From: Haloferula rosea
Lineage (GTDB): Bacteria; Verrucomicrobiota; Verrucomicrobiia; Verrucomicrobiales; Akkermansiaceae
Length of the DNA stretch: 64,000 nt
NCBI RefSeq assembly: GCF_016595525.1
Contig: NZ_JAENII010000001.1
Span: 186,001-250,000, forward strand
Direction: 5' to 3'
Below the pieces are notes generated by a model, which was not told the origin of the DNA, searched no databases, and saw nothing but the letters and a program-made list of their open reading frames with translations. Positions 34,818-44,850 of the stretch are shown in pieces (position 1 is the stretch's first letter; every line of letters begins with the position of its first letter). The position numbers and the translations under genes are program-made.

Positions 34818-37727
34818 TTATGGCTTGGTTTCGACGGCAAGTTCCTGAAAGGCCGTATTCTCACCTCCGCCATTTGAAGAGACCGGTGACACGGCCCAGA
34901 CAATCCAGCGGAAATCGCCGAGCGATTCTCCATCCAGCGCTTGCAAGGAAGCAGCCGTGAACTTCGCCTTGCTGGCACCGGTGTCGATCGAGCCGAGCGG
35001 GGTGAAATTCTCGAGCTTGAAGCCGGGATCCGCTTCAGAGTTGCTGCCGTAGATCGTGAGTTTTTGAGGTCCTCGGTTATTTCCCATGCGGAACGACCAG
35101 CTCGTGATGGCGGTGACCGGCTTCACGGCACCGAGGTCCACCTTGTAGGCACCATTGTGGACGCCGTTGCCGAAGACCGGGCCGAAGTTCTCGGCAAGTT
35201 TGCCATCGGTCAGGGTGCTCAGTGATTCATTGTTCGTCTTGGGCGCAGCGCTGATCGAGAGCTTGGATTCGGCAGGCAAGGGGAGACGCTTGAAGCCATC
35301 CTCGGTCGAGGCCGACTCGATCTCCACAATGGACTTCCTTGTCACCGTGAGTTCGGTGGCTTTCTGATCACGGACCACCTTCAACTCGAGCGTCTTGGAT
35401 TTCTCCGCGGAAAGTGCGCGAAGCAGTTGGGCGATGTTCTTTACCGCCTTGCCATTGACTCCCTGGATCAGATCACCCGACTTCAATCCCTCCTTGGCTG
35501 CCGCGCTGTCCGCGGGGACTTTGGTCAAGGCCACGCCACCGTCTTCCTTGCTGACACCGTAGGCGGAGAACTCGACACCGCTCAGCTCACCGAGCTCAGC
35601 ACCCATCCACCGGGCGGTTCGAGGTTCGGATCTCCTTGTAGGCTTGGTTGATTGGCCTCCAATCTCGGGAATCACCGGAGTGCGGGCGATCGCCTTCAAG
35701 GAGGCCTTCTTCACGCCGAACTGGTCCATCGGGAAGTTCTTGAAGCCGATCTCAAATGCCGGCGACCCTTCCTTGACCTGGAAGTCACAATTGGCGGGGT
35801 CGACAAACATCGGATCACCGAAGACCGAGTTTTTGTCCCAGCCGAGCTTGTTGGAAATCTTCATCACGCTGGACTCGTCCGCCGCATAGAGGTTGCGGTC
35901 CACCATCGTGCCGTCCTTCGTGTACGGCGTGCTCATGCGCGCCGGCTTGTGGGGAGACATGAAGATGTTCGAAAAAACCTCGTCCTTGCTGCTTTCATAC
36001 CAAACGTGGGGGTGGAGCCCGTTGTTCACGGTGATGTTGTTCCAGGCCCGACGTCGGAAGCCTTCGCGGAGCTTCAGGCCGTTGTTGAGCATCAGGTTAT
36101 TGTAGATGTCGTAGTTGGACGATCCATCATCGAGGTCGATGTCCCAACCATGATCACAACGCCAGCGGCTGTCGCGAATGACCGTGGTCTTCATCGCATC
36201 CAGGAAGGGTAGCTCGGGATCCTTGTCGATCTCCTTCTGGGAATACCCGCGGTCCTTGTGCCAGAAGCGATCGCGGCCCCATGAGTTGAACGATCCGTGG
36301 TCGTGAGTTTCGAGCACCGTGTCGAACACGTCGCAGCGTTCGATCAGGTGGCCACCCCAAGTGCCTTCGCTGATGTTGATGCCCGCGCGCGCGGTATCGT
36401 AGATGGAGGTGTCGCGCACGGTGATGCCCTGGGCCATGGAGATCTGCACTCCGGCCGGTTGGCGCTCGACGCGACCAATGCCGTGAATCAGGCAGTCTTC
36501 CACGGCGGATTCCGATGGGTAGTTGTTGGTCTTTGGTCCGACCGTGCGGTCGATCTTCGAAAGGTCATTGGTTTCCTGATACTCGAACAAGGGATCACGA
36601 ACCGCATCCGGATCACCCACGAAGCACACCCCGCTCGCGCCGGCGTCGTGGATGTGGCAGCCCTTCACCAGCACCTTGCGGTTGTAGTTGTTGACGAAGA
36701 CGGCGTTGCCTCCGACCTGGTCGAACTCGGTATCAAGAATCCGGATGTCTTCGGTGCCGGTGAGGAAATACGCACCGCCGCGGTAGATCGCCCAGTCCGA
36801 GCGCAGCAGGGGTTCCTTGCAGTCCATGAAGGTGCGGGCCGCATGCCGGACGACGAAACCCTGAAGCGTGATGTGCTTCACCGGCTGCGCTTCTGATCCC
36901 TTGAACTCGATCAGATGGCGCAGGCGCACCACCTCGACCTTGGCGGCATTGAGATCTGTGCCTGCCACGGGCATGTAGTAGAGCGTGTTCGTCTTGGCGT
37001 CGTGGAACCATTCGCCTTCCGCATCCAGTTCCTCAAAGATGTTTTCCACCATGCGGTAGTCCTTGTGCATGCCCATCTGGCGGTTGTTCTGCCAACCGCC
37101 CTCGTAGGTCACCTCACCCTTCGCATTCTTGCCGGTGATCCGGTAGTGGTAGCCGCCCCAGCGAGCCTTGTGCAGGGAATGAATGTAGCCGCCCGTGGGG
37201 TCGGCCCAGGTTGCCGCACGTTCCTTCGAGAAGGCATCGGCAGCGTATCCCTGATAGGGTTCCGCCTTCTTCGCTGGGTCGTAGTTCGGGTAGCGAGCCA
37301 TGCGCTGGTTCTTCCCATCGATGAATACCTGATCGATCACCAGTCCGTCCGGCGTGGCCGCTTTGAAAACTCCGCCTTGGTGTGGTTCCCACGACAACTC
37401 GAGCTGTGACCCGCCGCTGAGCACGGCGCCGCCCTCGTTGACCGACTTGTAGATGACCGGATGCTCGGCCGAACCCGAGTCCTCTGGCGTGAAGACTAGC
37501 GTCTCAGGCAGGTAGTAGATGCCATCCGCGAGGTGAACCGTGACGGCCTCCTTGCCGGCGAAGGTTCTGGCCCGTTGCTGGGCGGAGGCGAGTGAAGCCA
37601 GCGGTTGGTCCTTGCTGCCGGAGGCCGTGTCGGCTCCGTCTGGGCTGACGTAGATGTCCGCGGCATGGACCACGGAGAGTAGTGTGCCGAAAAGGATGCA
37701 GGAGAGGGGTCGAGTGGGCGTCTTCAT
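34818..37727 (-). CDS. GH141-like parallel beta-helix enzyme fused to PDZ and discoidin-like domains
   Basis: 969 residues from the ATG at 37727, followed by a signal peptide (to about 22). Residues about 23-690 begin IYVSPDGADTASGSKDQPLASL, the typical opening of right-handed beta-helix glycan-active proteins, and contain helix rungs such as ITLQGFVVRHAA, DIRILDTEFDQVGGNAVFV and DIYNNLMLNNG. Length and style resemble GH141 (fucosidases/xylanases); the assignment is probable, not proven. Residues about 714-797 are a PDZ domain (GVALTKVPADSAA, GLKSGDLIQGVNG). Residues about 798-969 are a discoidin-like module shared with the neighbouring sulfatase. A PDZ inside a secreted CAZyme is unusual and suggests peptide docking. 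Confidence 0.75.
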   Translation of the reverse strand: MKTPTRPLSCILFGTLLSVVHAADIYVSPDGADTASGSKDQPLASLASAQQRARTFAGKEAVTVHLADGIYYLPETLVFTPEDSGSAEHPVIYKSVNEGGAVLSGGSQLELSWEPHQGGVFKAATPDGLVIDQVFIDGKNQRMARYPNYDPAKKAEPYQGYAADAFSKERAATWADPTGGYIHSLHKARWGGYHYRITGKNAKGEVTYEGGWQNNRQMGMHKDYRMVENIFEELDAEGEWFHDAKTNTLYYMPVAGTDLNAAKVEVVRLRHLIEFKGSEAQPVKHITLQGFVVRHAARTFMDCKEPLLRSDWAIYRGGAYFLTGTEDIRILDTEFDQVGGNAVFVNNYNRKVLVKGCHIHDAGASGVCFVGDPDAVRDPLFEYQETNDLSKIDRTVGPKTNNYPSESAVEDCLIHGIGRVERQPAGVQISMAQGITVRDTSIYDTARAGINISEGTWGGHLIERCDVFDTVLETHDHGSFNSWGRDRFWHKDRGYSQKEIDKDPELPFLDAMKTTVIRDSRWRCDHGWDIDLDDGSSNYDIYNNLMLNNGLKLREGFRRRAWNNITVNNGLHPHVWYESSKDEVFSNIFMSPHKPARMSTPYTKDGTMVDRNLYAADESSVMKISNKLGWDKNSVFGDPMFVDPANCDFQVKEGSPAFEIGFKNFPMDQFGVKKASLKAIARTPVIPEIGGQSTKPTRRSEPRTARWMGAELGELSGVEFSAYGVSKEDGGVALTKVPADSAAAKEGLKSGDLIQGVNGKAVKNIAQLLRALSAEKSKTLELKVVRDQKATELTVTRKSIVEIESASTEDGFKRLPLPAESKLSISAAPKTNNESLSTLTDGKLAENFGPVFGNGVHNGAYKVDLGAVKPVTAITSWSFRMGNNRGPQKLTIYGSNSEADPGFKLENFTPLGSIDTGASKAKFTAASLQALDGESLGDFRWIVWAVSPVSSNGGGENTAFQELAVETKP

Positions 37728-37826
37728 GGATGGGTTGATGCGAATGAAATGATTGAAGGAGGTGTTTTTCGGTGTGCCTGACAAGACGGGCGCAGGGTGG
37801 GGAAATGTTGGGGAATGTCGGGTGTT

Positions 37827-39323
37827 TCAGTTCTTCCAGAGGGGAATGCCGATGGTGTTTTTCTGTCGGTTGTAGTCGACATGAAAGGGTCTCTCCTTCG
37901 CCAAGGGGACCCCGTCGTTGATCATCAGGGGGCGGGACTCGTCCCAGAACGCTTCGTATGCCTTCTTCATCTCCGTCACGACCTCGGGGAACACGGCGGA
38001 CACGTCCTTGGTCTGTCCGGGGTCCTTCTCCATGTCGTAGAGTGCATCCTCGACCAGTCTGAACCGCTGGTTGCGCACCGAGTAGTTCTTCCACTTCCAC
38101 TTGTCGGGATTGTCACCACGGTTCCAGCGGGTGACGTGCTGGAAGTGAAGCCGGTCTTCCCAGGCCGGATTGCTTTCCATGAGTAGAGGCTTCAGGCTCC
38201 TGCCTTCGAACTCCTGGGTGCCCTTGAGTTCGGCACCCGCCAACTCCGCCAGCGTCGGCAGGATGTCCAGATAGCTCACCACGGTGTCGACCGTACGACC
38301 TTCCTTGATCTTTCCATCCCAACGAACAAAGAACGGAACCCGGACACCGCCTTCGTCCACGGTGCCCTTCAGGCCCTTCATGCCCGCGTTGTAGGTCATC
38401 ATGGCATTCCCCTCGGCATCCGTGCCAAGCTTCACCTGGGGTCGCCCTTCCTTTCCTCTCAATCCGCATCCGGAAGTCGTCATCCCGTTGTCGGATGTGA
38501 AGATGATGACGGTGTTCTCAAGCAGGCCCCATTTGCCGAGCTGTGCGAACATCCGTCCGAGGTTGTCATCGATGTTCTCGATCATTCCGAAGAACCCGGC
38601 CGGTTTCGCGGGGAATCCAAGGTCGGTGTAACGTTTCTGATATTTCGGCGGCGCGACGAATGGGCTGTGCGGGGCGTTGGTGGAGAGATACGCAAAGAAG
38701 GGTTGGTCGGAGTCCTTGACCTCCTCGATCCAGCCCAAGGTGGCCTCGAAGAGCACGTCCGTGCAAAAGCCCTTGGTCTTCACGAAGGTGCCTTTGTGCT
38801 TGAAGACGGGATCGAAGTATTTGTTCCCCGGAACATCGGCACAGGATCCGGGATACTTCTGACCAATCCCACCCGCACCGTGGATGAAGGACTCGTCGAA
38901 ACCCCGGTTCTCCGGTTGATAGGGAGCCTCGTCACCCAAGTGCCACTTGCCGAAATATCCCGACGCGTAGCCCGCCGACTTCAGGACCTGCGGAATCGTG
39001 GTGGCCTTCAGATTCAGTCTCTCACGTTCGTAGATCGTGTGCGTGACTCCGTTCTTGATCGAGTGGACTCCCGCCATGATTCCCGCGCGACTCGGTGCGC
39101 AGGTCGACCCCATCATGAAGCGATCGAAGCGGATGGATTGGGAGTGCATCTGGTCCATGTGCGGCGTCTTGAGCCATGGATGCCCGTGCGCCCCGACGGC
39201 CGGGTAACCCTGGTCGTCCGTCATGACGAAGATGATGTTGGGCTTTGCGGAATCGCCCGATGCTGCTCCGAGTAGCCCAAGGCCGATCGCAAGGACGGCG
39301 TGCCGAAATGGAAGTTCGTTCAT
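37827..39323 (-). CDS. S1 family sulfatase (group C)
   Basis: 498 residues from the ATG at 39323, chosen since the longer frame overlaps the upstream sulfatase while this start gives an 11-nt gap and a signal peptide (about 1-24). PNIIFVMTDDQGYP, formylglycine motif C75-A-P-S-R79, YFGKWHLGD, FTSDNGMT and EGGVRVPFFV. It shares GVTHTIYERER, RGFDESFIHGAGGIGQ and a C-terminus ending GIPLWKN with the group C partner at 44851. Close relatives so near suggest sulfate removal from the same motif, or a duplication with changed specificity. Confidence 0.93.
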   Translation of the reverse strand: MNELPFRHAVLAIGLGLLGAASGDSAKPNIIFVMTDDQGYPAVGAHGHPWLKTPHMDQMHSQSIRFDRFMMGSTCAPSRAGIMAGVHSIKNGVTHTIYERERLNLKATTIPQVLKSAGYASGYFGKWHLGDEAPYQPENRGFDESFIHGAGGIGQKYPGSCADVPGNKYFDPVFKHKGTFVKTKGFCTDVLFEATLGWIEEVKDSDQPFFAYLSTNAPHSPFVAPPKYQKRYTDLGFPAKPAGFFGMIENIDDNLGRMFAQLGKWGLLENTVIIFTSDNGMTTSGCGLRGKEGRPQVKLGTDAEGNAMMTYNAGMKGLKGTVDEGGVRVPFFVRWDGKIKEGRTVDTVVSYLDILPTLAELAGAELKGTQEFEGRSLKPLLMESNPAWEDRLHFQHVTRWNRGDNPDKWKWKNYSVRNQRFRLVEDALYDMEKDPGQTKDVSAVFPEVVTEMKKAYEAFWDESRPLMINDGVPLAKERPFHVDYNRQKNTIGIPLWKN

Positions 39324-39334
39324 GATTCGTTGCC

Positions 39335-40843
39335 TCAGTTTCTCTTCGGTGCGCAGCGCTCGCCTGCGACGTAGCGCTTCAGAAGCTGGCGCATGGCGGT
39401 GACTTTCTCCGGGTGCTCCTGATAGAGGTTCTTCGATTGCCGGGGATCCTCCTTCAGATTGAAAAGAAGTCCGGGGGTGTCCTTCGGGTAGGTTTCCAGG
39501 CCGAAGTGTTCGAGGTAGGCCGCAGGCTCGCCGGAATGGGATCCGCTGGGTGCATCGATCAACACCCAATCCCCCTGACGCAGGGCATAGGCGCCCTTGT
39601 TGGTGTTTTGCACCGTGGCCACGCGTAGCGGGCTCTCATGATCCTCACCCTTCAGGACCGGTAGGAGGTTGTAGCTGTCGATCGCCACATCATTGGCGAG
39701 ATCATAGCCGATGATCTCGGCAAAGGTCGCGGCGAAGTCCACCTGGCTGACGACCTCGTCCGAGCTGGAACCGGCGGCAACCTTGCCCGGCCAACTGATG
39801 ATGAAGGGGACCCGGTGGCCACCCTCGTAGAGGTCCCGCTTCAGACCGCGGAGATCGCCGGAGCTCCACTGGTCGTACTTCTCAAGACGCTCAAAGGCAT
39901 GTTTCTCCGTCCCGTTGTCCGCGGTGAAGATGACGATGGTGTTGTCGGCGAGTCCCGCGATCTTCAACGCCGCCATGACCTTGCCGACCATGGCATCGGT
40001 CTCAATGACGAAGTCGCCGTAGTAGCCGGCTTTCGACTTTCCGTGGAATTCCTTGTTGGGAACGATCGGGTAGTGGGGTGAGTTGAAGGCGAGGTAGGCG
40101 AAGAAGGGTTGGTCCGTCTTCTGCTCGCTGATCCACTCGATGGTTTTCTTCGTGATCGTTGGCAGGATGTCGTAGGGATTCCACCCTTCCGCCATCGGTC
40201 CCGGGCGGAAGCTGCCACCACCGGCAAGCGGCCTGGACTTGATCACCGGCTTGGTCGGAATGGTGGCGAAGCGGTCGCCCTCAATCCAGCAGTAGGGCGG
40301 AAAGTTGATCGTGCCGTCGCCGAAATAGTGGTCGAAGCCCTGATCGAGCGGGCCACCCGGAAAGCGCTTCGTCCAGTCGTAGGACGAGGCCAACTTCATG
40401 TCCTTCTTCGCGGCATCCGGTTTGCGAATGGCATCCCAGTCCCAGCCGAGGTGCCACTTGCCGAAACAGGCGGTGCGATACCCCTGTTCCTTGAACATCC
40501 GCGCGATGGTGAACTCATCGGGTTTGAAAACGGATTTTCCGAACGCATTGACGATGCCGTGGAAGCGACGCCAATGGTGCTGGCCGGTGAGCATCGCGAA
40601 ACGACTCGGCGTGCAGACCCCCGATGAACTATGTCCGTCGGAGAAGGTCATTCCCAGACTTGCAAGGCGATCGATGTTGGGTGTTTGGATCTTCGCCTCG
40701 GGGTCCCCGTAGGAAACGTCGGCCACTCCCATATCGTCGGCGTAAAGGATGACGACGTTGGGCGGATTCTGTTTTGCCTGCAAAGACGCACATGCAAGCA
40801 CTTGCAGTGTGACGATGAGTGCCGGTTTCAATAGTTCATTCAT
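39335..40843 (-). CDS. S1 family sulfatase
   Basis: 502 residues, signal peptide about 1-23. [15 protein letters not shown], formylglycine motif C77-T-P-S-R81, [18 protein letters not shown] and [10 protein letters not shown]. The region around [22 protein letters not shown] and [11 protein letters not shown] is reminiscent of group A but longer. It ends with a basic CAPKRN. Eleven nucleotides separate it from the next sulfatase and 15 nt from the upstream GH29. Substrate unknown beyond the locus context. Confidence 0.93.
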   Translation of the reverse strand: MNELLKPALIVTLQVLACASLQAKQNPPNVVILYADDMGVADVSYGDPEAKIQTPNIDRLASLGMTFSDGHSSSGVCTPSRFAMLTGQHHWRRFHGIVNAFGKSVFKPDEFTIARMFKEQGYRTACFGKWHLGWDWDAIRKPDAAKKDMKLASSYDWTKRFPGGPLDQGFDHYFGDGTINFPPYCWIEGDRFATIPTKPVIKSRPLAGGGSFRPGPMAEGWNPYDILPTITKKTIEWISEQKTDQPFFAYLAFNSPHYPIVPNKEFHGKSKAGYYGDFVIETDAMVGKVMAALKIAGLADNTIVIFTADNGTEKHAFERLEKYDQWSSGDLRGLKRDLYEGGHRVPFIISWPGKVAAGSSSDEVVSQVDFAATFAEIIGYDLANDVAIDSYNLLPVLKGEDHESPLRVATVQNTNKGAYALRQGDWVLIDAPSGSHSGEPAAYLEHFGLETYPKDTPGLLFNLKEDPRQSKNLYQEHPEKVTAMRQLLKRYVAGERCAPKRN

Positions 40844-40858
40844 GGGAGTTTCGTAGTG

Positions 40859-42604
40859 CTAGCGTTCGGTGGGCTCGAGGATGAGCATCTTGAGGTTGAA
40901 TAGGGCCGATTTCCGTGTCTTCCCGAAACCAAGGGTGCAGTCGGTCACGCCCACCTGGTTCAGCTTGATCTCTCCGAAGTCGAGCAACTGGTAGTCCTTC
41001 CATCCCTGGGTCGGCTTGACGCTCGCCTCGAGTGTCTGTCCGCCGATGCTCAAGCGTGCATCGCTTCCGGCGTAGCGTCTGTCGCAGGCGTACAGGGCCT
41101 TCACCCGGAATACGTCCGGAGCAGGCACGTTCAGGGCCCACGATGCAGTCGCGTCCGGCTCGGTCCAGTATCCGATCTGGGTGCCATTCTCCAGTTTGAT
41201 CTCCGGCCCGGAAAGCTTCGCATCACGGGCTTGGAGGACCAGTTCGTCTCCTGAGAATTGATGGTCGGCGGTGGAAACGGGCTGGGGCGACATGGTCTTG
41301 TAATCCACCCGCAGGACAGTGGCGTAGTCGTTTGCCTCGACCGAGGAAAGATCGATGCTGATGCCTTCCTTCGTGTGGCTCGCTGCGAGCACCTTGCCTG
41401 CAAATGTCGAAACATCCGCTTGCCCGAGTCGGATTCCATTCAAGCCCAGCTTCCCGGACTTTGGCCAATCGAACACGTAGAGGAAAAGGCTGCCCTTCTC
41501 CGGCTTGGAGCCTTTTGCCTGAGCCACGCGCCCCCACGGTTGTTCGGGCAATGCAATGAACTCGGCCTCACGGAGCGCTTCGGCATGAGCGGAGGTCCAT
41601 CTGCCCATGTCCTCCAGTTGTTGGATCGACATTTCCGGCCAGGATCCATCGGCACGGGGTCCCACATTCAGCAGGAGGTTTCCGCCTTTCACCACGATAT
41701 CGACGAGTTTCTGAATCAGCACCTCGGTGCTCTTCCACTTGGTGTCACTCTTCTTGAATCCCCATGAGTGGTTCACCGTCCAGCAGGACTCCCACGCGTG
41801 GTCCATGGCCGCGCCCGGCGTGAAATTCTCTGGAGTTCCGAAGTCCTTCTTGAACTGCTTCCGCTTGGCAACCCGGTTGTTGATGACCATGTCGGGGCTG
41901 AGTTCGCGAAGGTAGTTGTACAGGTCGACCCCATCCTCCATGGTCCACCAGTTGGCCCAGTCTCCATCGAACCACATGACGGCGGGATCGTATTGCTCGA
42001 TCAATTCCTTGAGCTGCGCCTTCATGTAATTGACGTAGCCCTCCTTGTCATGCATCGGGGTTTGATTCGATGCCTGCCTGGCGCGCTGGGAGGGGTGGTG
42101 CCAGTCGATGATCGAATAATAAGTGCCGAACCCGAGGCCATGCTTGTCGCATGCCGCTTTCAGCTCACCCAGAATATCGCGGTCGAATTCCGTTCCCTCC
42201 CCGAGATCAAATTCCGTCTGGTCACTGTCCCAGAGGCAGAATCCTTCATGGTGCTTGGTCGTGATGACCATGTACTTCATGCCGGCTTCTTTCGCTCGTT
42301 TCACCCACGCGTCGGCATCCAGCGCATCAGGTCTGAAGTCCGCCGACAACGGAATGTATTCCTCCGGGGTGATCTTTCCCCAGCGCTGGATCCACTCGGC
42401 ATACTTCGGAACCGGCTTGCCTTTCCATTCTCCCCCGAGGGTCGAGTAGACCCCGTAGTGGATGAAGAGGCCGAACTTGGCGTCCGTGAACCACTGCATC
42501 CGTTGCTGGTGAGCCACGTCGCTTTCGGGGAGCAACTCCGCTGCGTGACCCGGCGATTGGCCCATCAACAGACCAGCCAGAACGTAAGACAGTTGTTTCT
42601 TCAT
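40859..42604 (-). CDS. GH29 alpha-L-fucosidase with C-terminal carbohydrate-binding-like domain
   Basis: 581 residues from the ATG at 42604 with signal peptide (about 1-21). FGLFIHYGVYS, YMVITTKHHEGFCLWDS, GFGTYYSIIDWHHPS and AVMWFDGDW with the predicted nucleophile Asp213. GGNLLLNVGPRADG precedes a C-terminal beta-sandwich, and the last 140 residues (from YWTEPDATASWALNVP) look like the beta-domain often found on GH29 proteins of the A type. Translation may be reinitiated after the beta-helix gene stop 25 nt upstream. Confidence 0.92.
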   Translation of the reverse strand: MKKQLSYVLAGLLMGQSPGHAAELLPESDVAHQQRMQWFTDAKFGLFIHYGVYSTLGGEWKGKPVPKYAEWIQRWGKITPEEYIPLSADFRPDALDADAWVKRAKEAGMKYMVITTKHHEGFCLWDSDQTEFDLGEGTEFDRDILGELKAACDKHGLGFGTYYSIIDWHHPSQRARQASNQTPMHDKEGYVNYMKAQLKELIEQYDPAVMWFDGDWANWWTMEDGVDLYNYLRELSPDMVINNRVAKRKQFKKDFGTPENFTPGAAMDHAWESCWTVNHSWGFKKSDTKWKSTEVLIQKLVDIVVKGGNLLLNVGPRADGSWPEMSIQQLEDMGRWTSAHAEALREAEFIALPEQPWGRVAQAKGSKPEKGSLFLYVFDWPKSGKLGLNGIRLGQADVSTFAGKVLAASHTKEGISIDLSSVEANDYATVLRVDYKTMSPQPVSTADHQFSGDELVLQARDAKLSGPEIKLENGTQIGYWTEPDATASWALNVPAPDVFRVKALYACDRRYAGSDARLSIGGQTLEASVKPTQGWKDYQLLDFGEIKLNQVGVTDCTLGFGKTRKSALFNLKMLILEPTER

Positions 42605-42629
42605 GAGGGTATTCGATGGGTTTCGGATT

Positions 42630-44816
42630 CTAGTTGCTGCCATGCCCGGCTCCATCGCGTTCGATCTTCAAGGGCATGCCTGAGCCAAAACGTTTGAGGA
42701 AAGGATCTCTGGTCGTGCCCATCCTCGAGACGATTTCCTCAGACATGGGCTCAATGCCCAAGGCCATTGCCGGTGAGCCGGGTTTGTAGGAAAGGTCGCC
42801 ATGTGCGAGATCCACGAAGAGCGGGTCGCCGGCGACACTGTGAGCATCGACCTTTCCTCCCTTGTCCTTCTTCCGCTGGGCTGCGAGGAGCTTTCCCGCA
42901 CTCCCATCTTCATGATGATACAGGTTGTAGTCGACCCCGGCTCCGACACGCTCGAGCTTGCTGTGAAAGCTGCCGAGCTTGGCGCCGCTGGTGAAATAGA
43001 AGACATTCCGGCTCAATTCGCTATCCGGGTGCACGGTGTTTCCGGCGCCACCGGTTCCCATCACACAGTTGATGTATGCGTTGTGCTGGGAGGTATTCAG
43101 GCCCTTGATGGCGATTCCCTGGGGGCTGACCGTGCCGAACAGCAGGTTGTGGCTGACCGTCGAGCCATGGCTGTCGTCATCGGTGCGGATCATCGCCCCG
43201 CTGGTATGATTGTAGGTCACGTTGTAGCGGACGATGTTTCCATCCCCATTCCCTGATAGGTAGATGCAGTTCCCGTCGTGGAGCAGCTTGAGGCAGTCGT
43301 GAACCTCATTGAATTCAATCACGTTTTCACGCGCATGCATGTAGGGTTCATAGGCCGACCACTCCGTGGCCGAGGTCAGCTTGATCTCGTCCCACCGGAT
43401 CGTGGGAAGGTGCTCGCGGGTGCCTTCCGGACAGGACCATCTCGCGAAAGGGTTTTTCTTCACCCCCATTTCCTCGAAGAGCGTGGCGAAGAAACGGCGA
43501 CGCACGCCGGACACCACCAATCCGGTGTAGGCCTGGTCGTAAATGTGATTGTTTGAGATCCGGTTGTGGCCGCTCTGCCAGACGAACACGCCGGGCGAAT
43601 GCAGGAACAATCGTCCGACCCGGGTGATCTCGTTGTTGTGGATGATGTTGTGCCTGTTGACGTCCTTCTTGCCGGGGCCGTAGCCGCAGAGCAGGACACC
43701 CGTCCCGCCGAGATCCCTGAAGGTTGATCCTTCAATGGTGATCTTCTGGCAGAACAGATCGAGGCGCACGCCGTCGCTGCCGCTGTCCGAGAAGGTGCAA
43801 TCACGAACCATGCAGTTCCGTGCGCCGCGGAAACGCAGCAGCCCGTTGGCCTTGTCCCAGAGGTTCCAGTCGTGCTGGATCCCCTTGTCCTGAGGCAGCC
43901 ACTTCTGGCGATCCGCATGGGCGAAGCGAAGCCCTTCAAAGACGATGCCCTCCACGGGGTGGTCCTTCTTGCCGGCCAGGGTCGGATCGTTCACTCCCTC
44001 CACCCGGATCAATTCGTCCAGCACAGGCGCGATGATGTTGTCACCCGGCGTGCCTGACTCCGGCCAGTAGTAGAGCATTCCTTTCTGGGAATTCAGCGCC
44101 CACTCGCCCGGTTCATCCAGGTGCTCGATGCAGTTCTCCACCTGGAACGCGCCGAACATGTTGTAAGTGGCCGGTACTGATAGCTTTGCCGAACGGGTGG
44201 CCGGATCCACCGATTCGATGCCAAGGTAGTTGACGAGCCATGCGCGGGTCGGGCGTCCGTACAGCTCCAGGTCTTCAAGGTTCCCGACCGGTTTCAGCAG
44301 GTCCTTCGTGTAGGTGAAGTGGATCCGGTCCTTCACCTTTCCCGCATACATTTTGCGAACTCCCCCACACGAAACCGAAAAACCCTCGGACCTTGCACGC
44401 TGCAGAAGCTTGCTCCCGTCATAGAGGCAGTGGAAGAAGGCGTCACCCTTGGCCCATGGCACTTTCGCCATCCACACCTTGCCATCCTGGAGATCGGATT
44501 TCTCCCAATCGGTGATCACACGGCCGCCGCTGATCAGTGGGCTGGCCCCTTGAGCCGCCCTGTAGCGGGTCACCGCTCCCGCAGGAGCGGAATCCTGCAA
44601 GCCAAACACCAGTGGGTTCTTCAGTGCATAGACGCCTTGGTGAAGAACCACATCAATGTCGCCCATCTCACCACCGGCCCTCAACTTGCGCACAGCGTCG
44701 CGAGCCGCGACCAGATCACGGATCTCTCCGCCGGGTTCAACGATGATCTCACGCGCCGTCAGGCAGCCGATCATGGCTACGAGACCGAGCCCTAAACGAA
44801 GTGCTTCCTTTTTCAT
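42630..44816 (-). CDS. GH141-like parallel beta-helix protein
   Basis: 728 residues, signal peptide about 1-20. Opens IIVEPGGEIRDLVAARDAVRKL, then LISGGRVITDWEKSD and many beta-helix rungs: CMVRDCTFSDSGSDGVRL, KITIEGSTFRDLGGTGVLL, NIIHNNEITRVGRL and NVIEFNEVHDC. These fit right-handed parallel beta-helix carbohydrate-active proteins; the arrangement resembles GH141. It is related in fold to the protein at 34818 but has no PDZ or discoidin tail. A fucosidase or xylosidase-like exo-activity is a guess from the locus. GH29 follows after 25 nt. Confidence 0.7.
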   Translation of the reverse strand: MKKEALRLGLGLVAMIGCLTAREIIVEPGGEIRDLVAARDAVRKLRAGGEMGDIDVVLHQGVYALKNPLVFGLQDSAPAGAVTRYRAAQGASPLISGGRVITDWEKSDLQDGKVWMAKVPWAKGDAFFHCLYDGSKLLQRARSEGFSVSCGGVRKMYAGKVKDRIHFTYTKDLLKPVGNLEDLELYGRPTRAWLVNYLGIESVDPATRSAKLSVPATYNMFGAFQVENCIEHLDEPGEWALNSQKGMLYYWPESGTPGDNIIAPVLDELIRVEGVNDPTLAGKKDHPVEGIVFEGLRFAHADRQKWLPQDKGIQHDWNLWDKANGLLRFRGARNCMVRDCTFSDSGSDGVRLDLFCQKITIEGSTFRDLGGTGVLLCGYGPGKKDVNRHNIIHNNEITRVGRLFLHSPGVFVWQSGHNRISNNHIYDQAYTGLVVSGVRRRFFATLFEEMGVKKNPFARWSCPEGTREHLPTIRWDEIKLTSATEWSAYEPYMHARENVIEFNEVHDCLKLLHDGNCIYLSGNGDGNIVRYNVTYNHTSGAMIRTDDDSHGSTVSHNLLFGTVSPQGIAIKGLNTSQHNAYINCVMGTGGAGNTVHPDSELSRNVFYFTSGAKLGSFHSKLERVGAGVDYNLYHHEDGSAGKLLAAQRKKDKGGKVDAHSVAGDPLFVDLAHGDLSYKPGSPAMALGIEPMSEEIVSRMGTTRDPFLKRFGSGMPLKIERDGAGHGSN

Positions 44817-44850
44817 GGGTTCCTGGTGTCGGTCCGAACGGGAGGCGGGA

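Noticed and set aside
32845-34848. Very long plus-strand frame (over 600 codons) opposite the sulfatase at 32572
   Set aside because: It is antisense to a well-supported sulfatase, has no domain signature and reflects codon bias of the true minus-strand gene.
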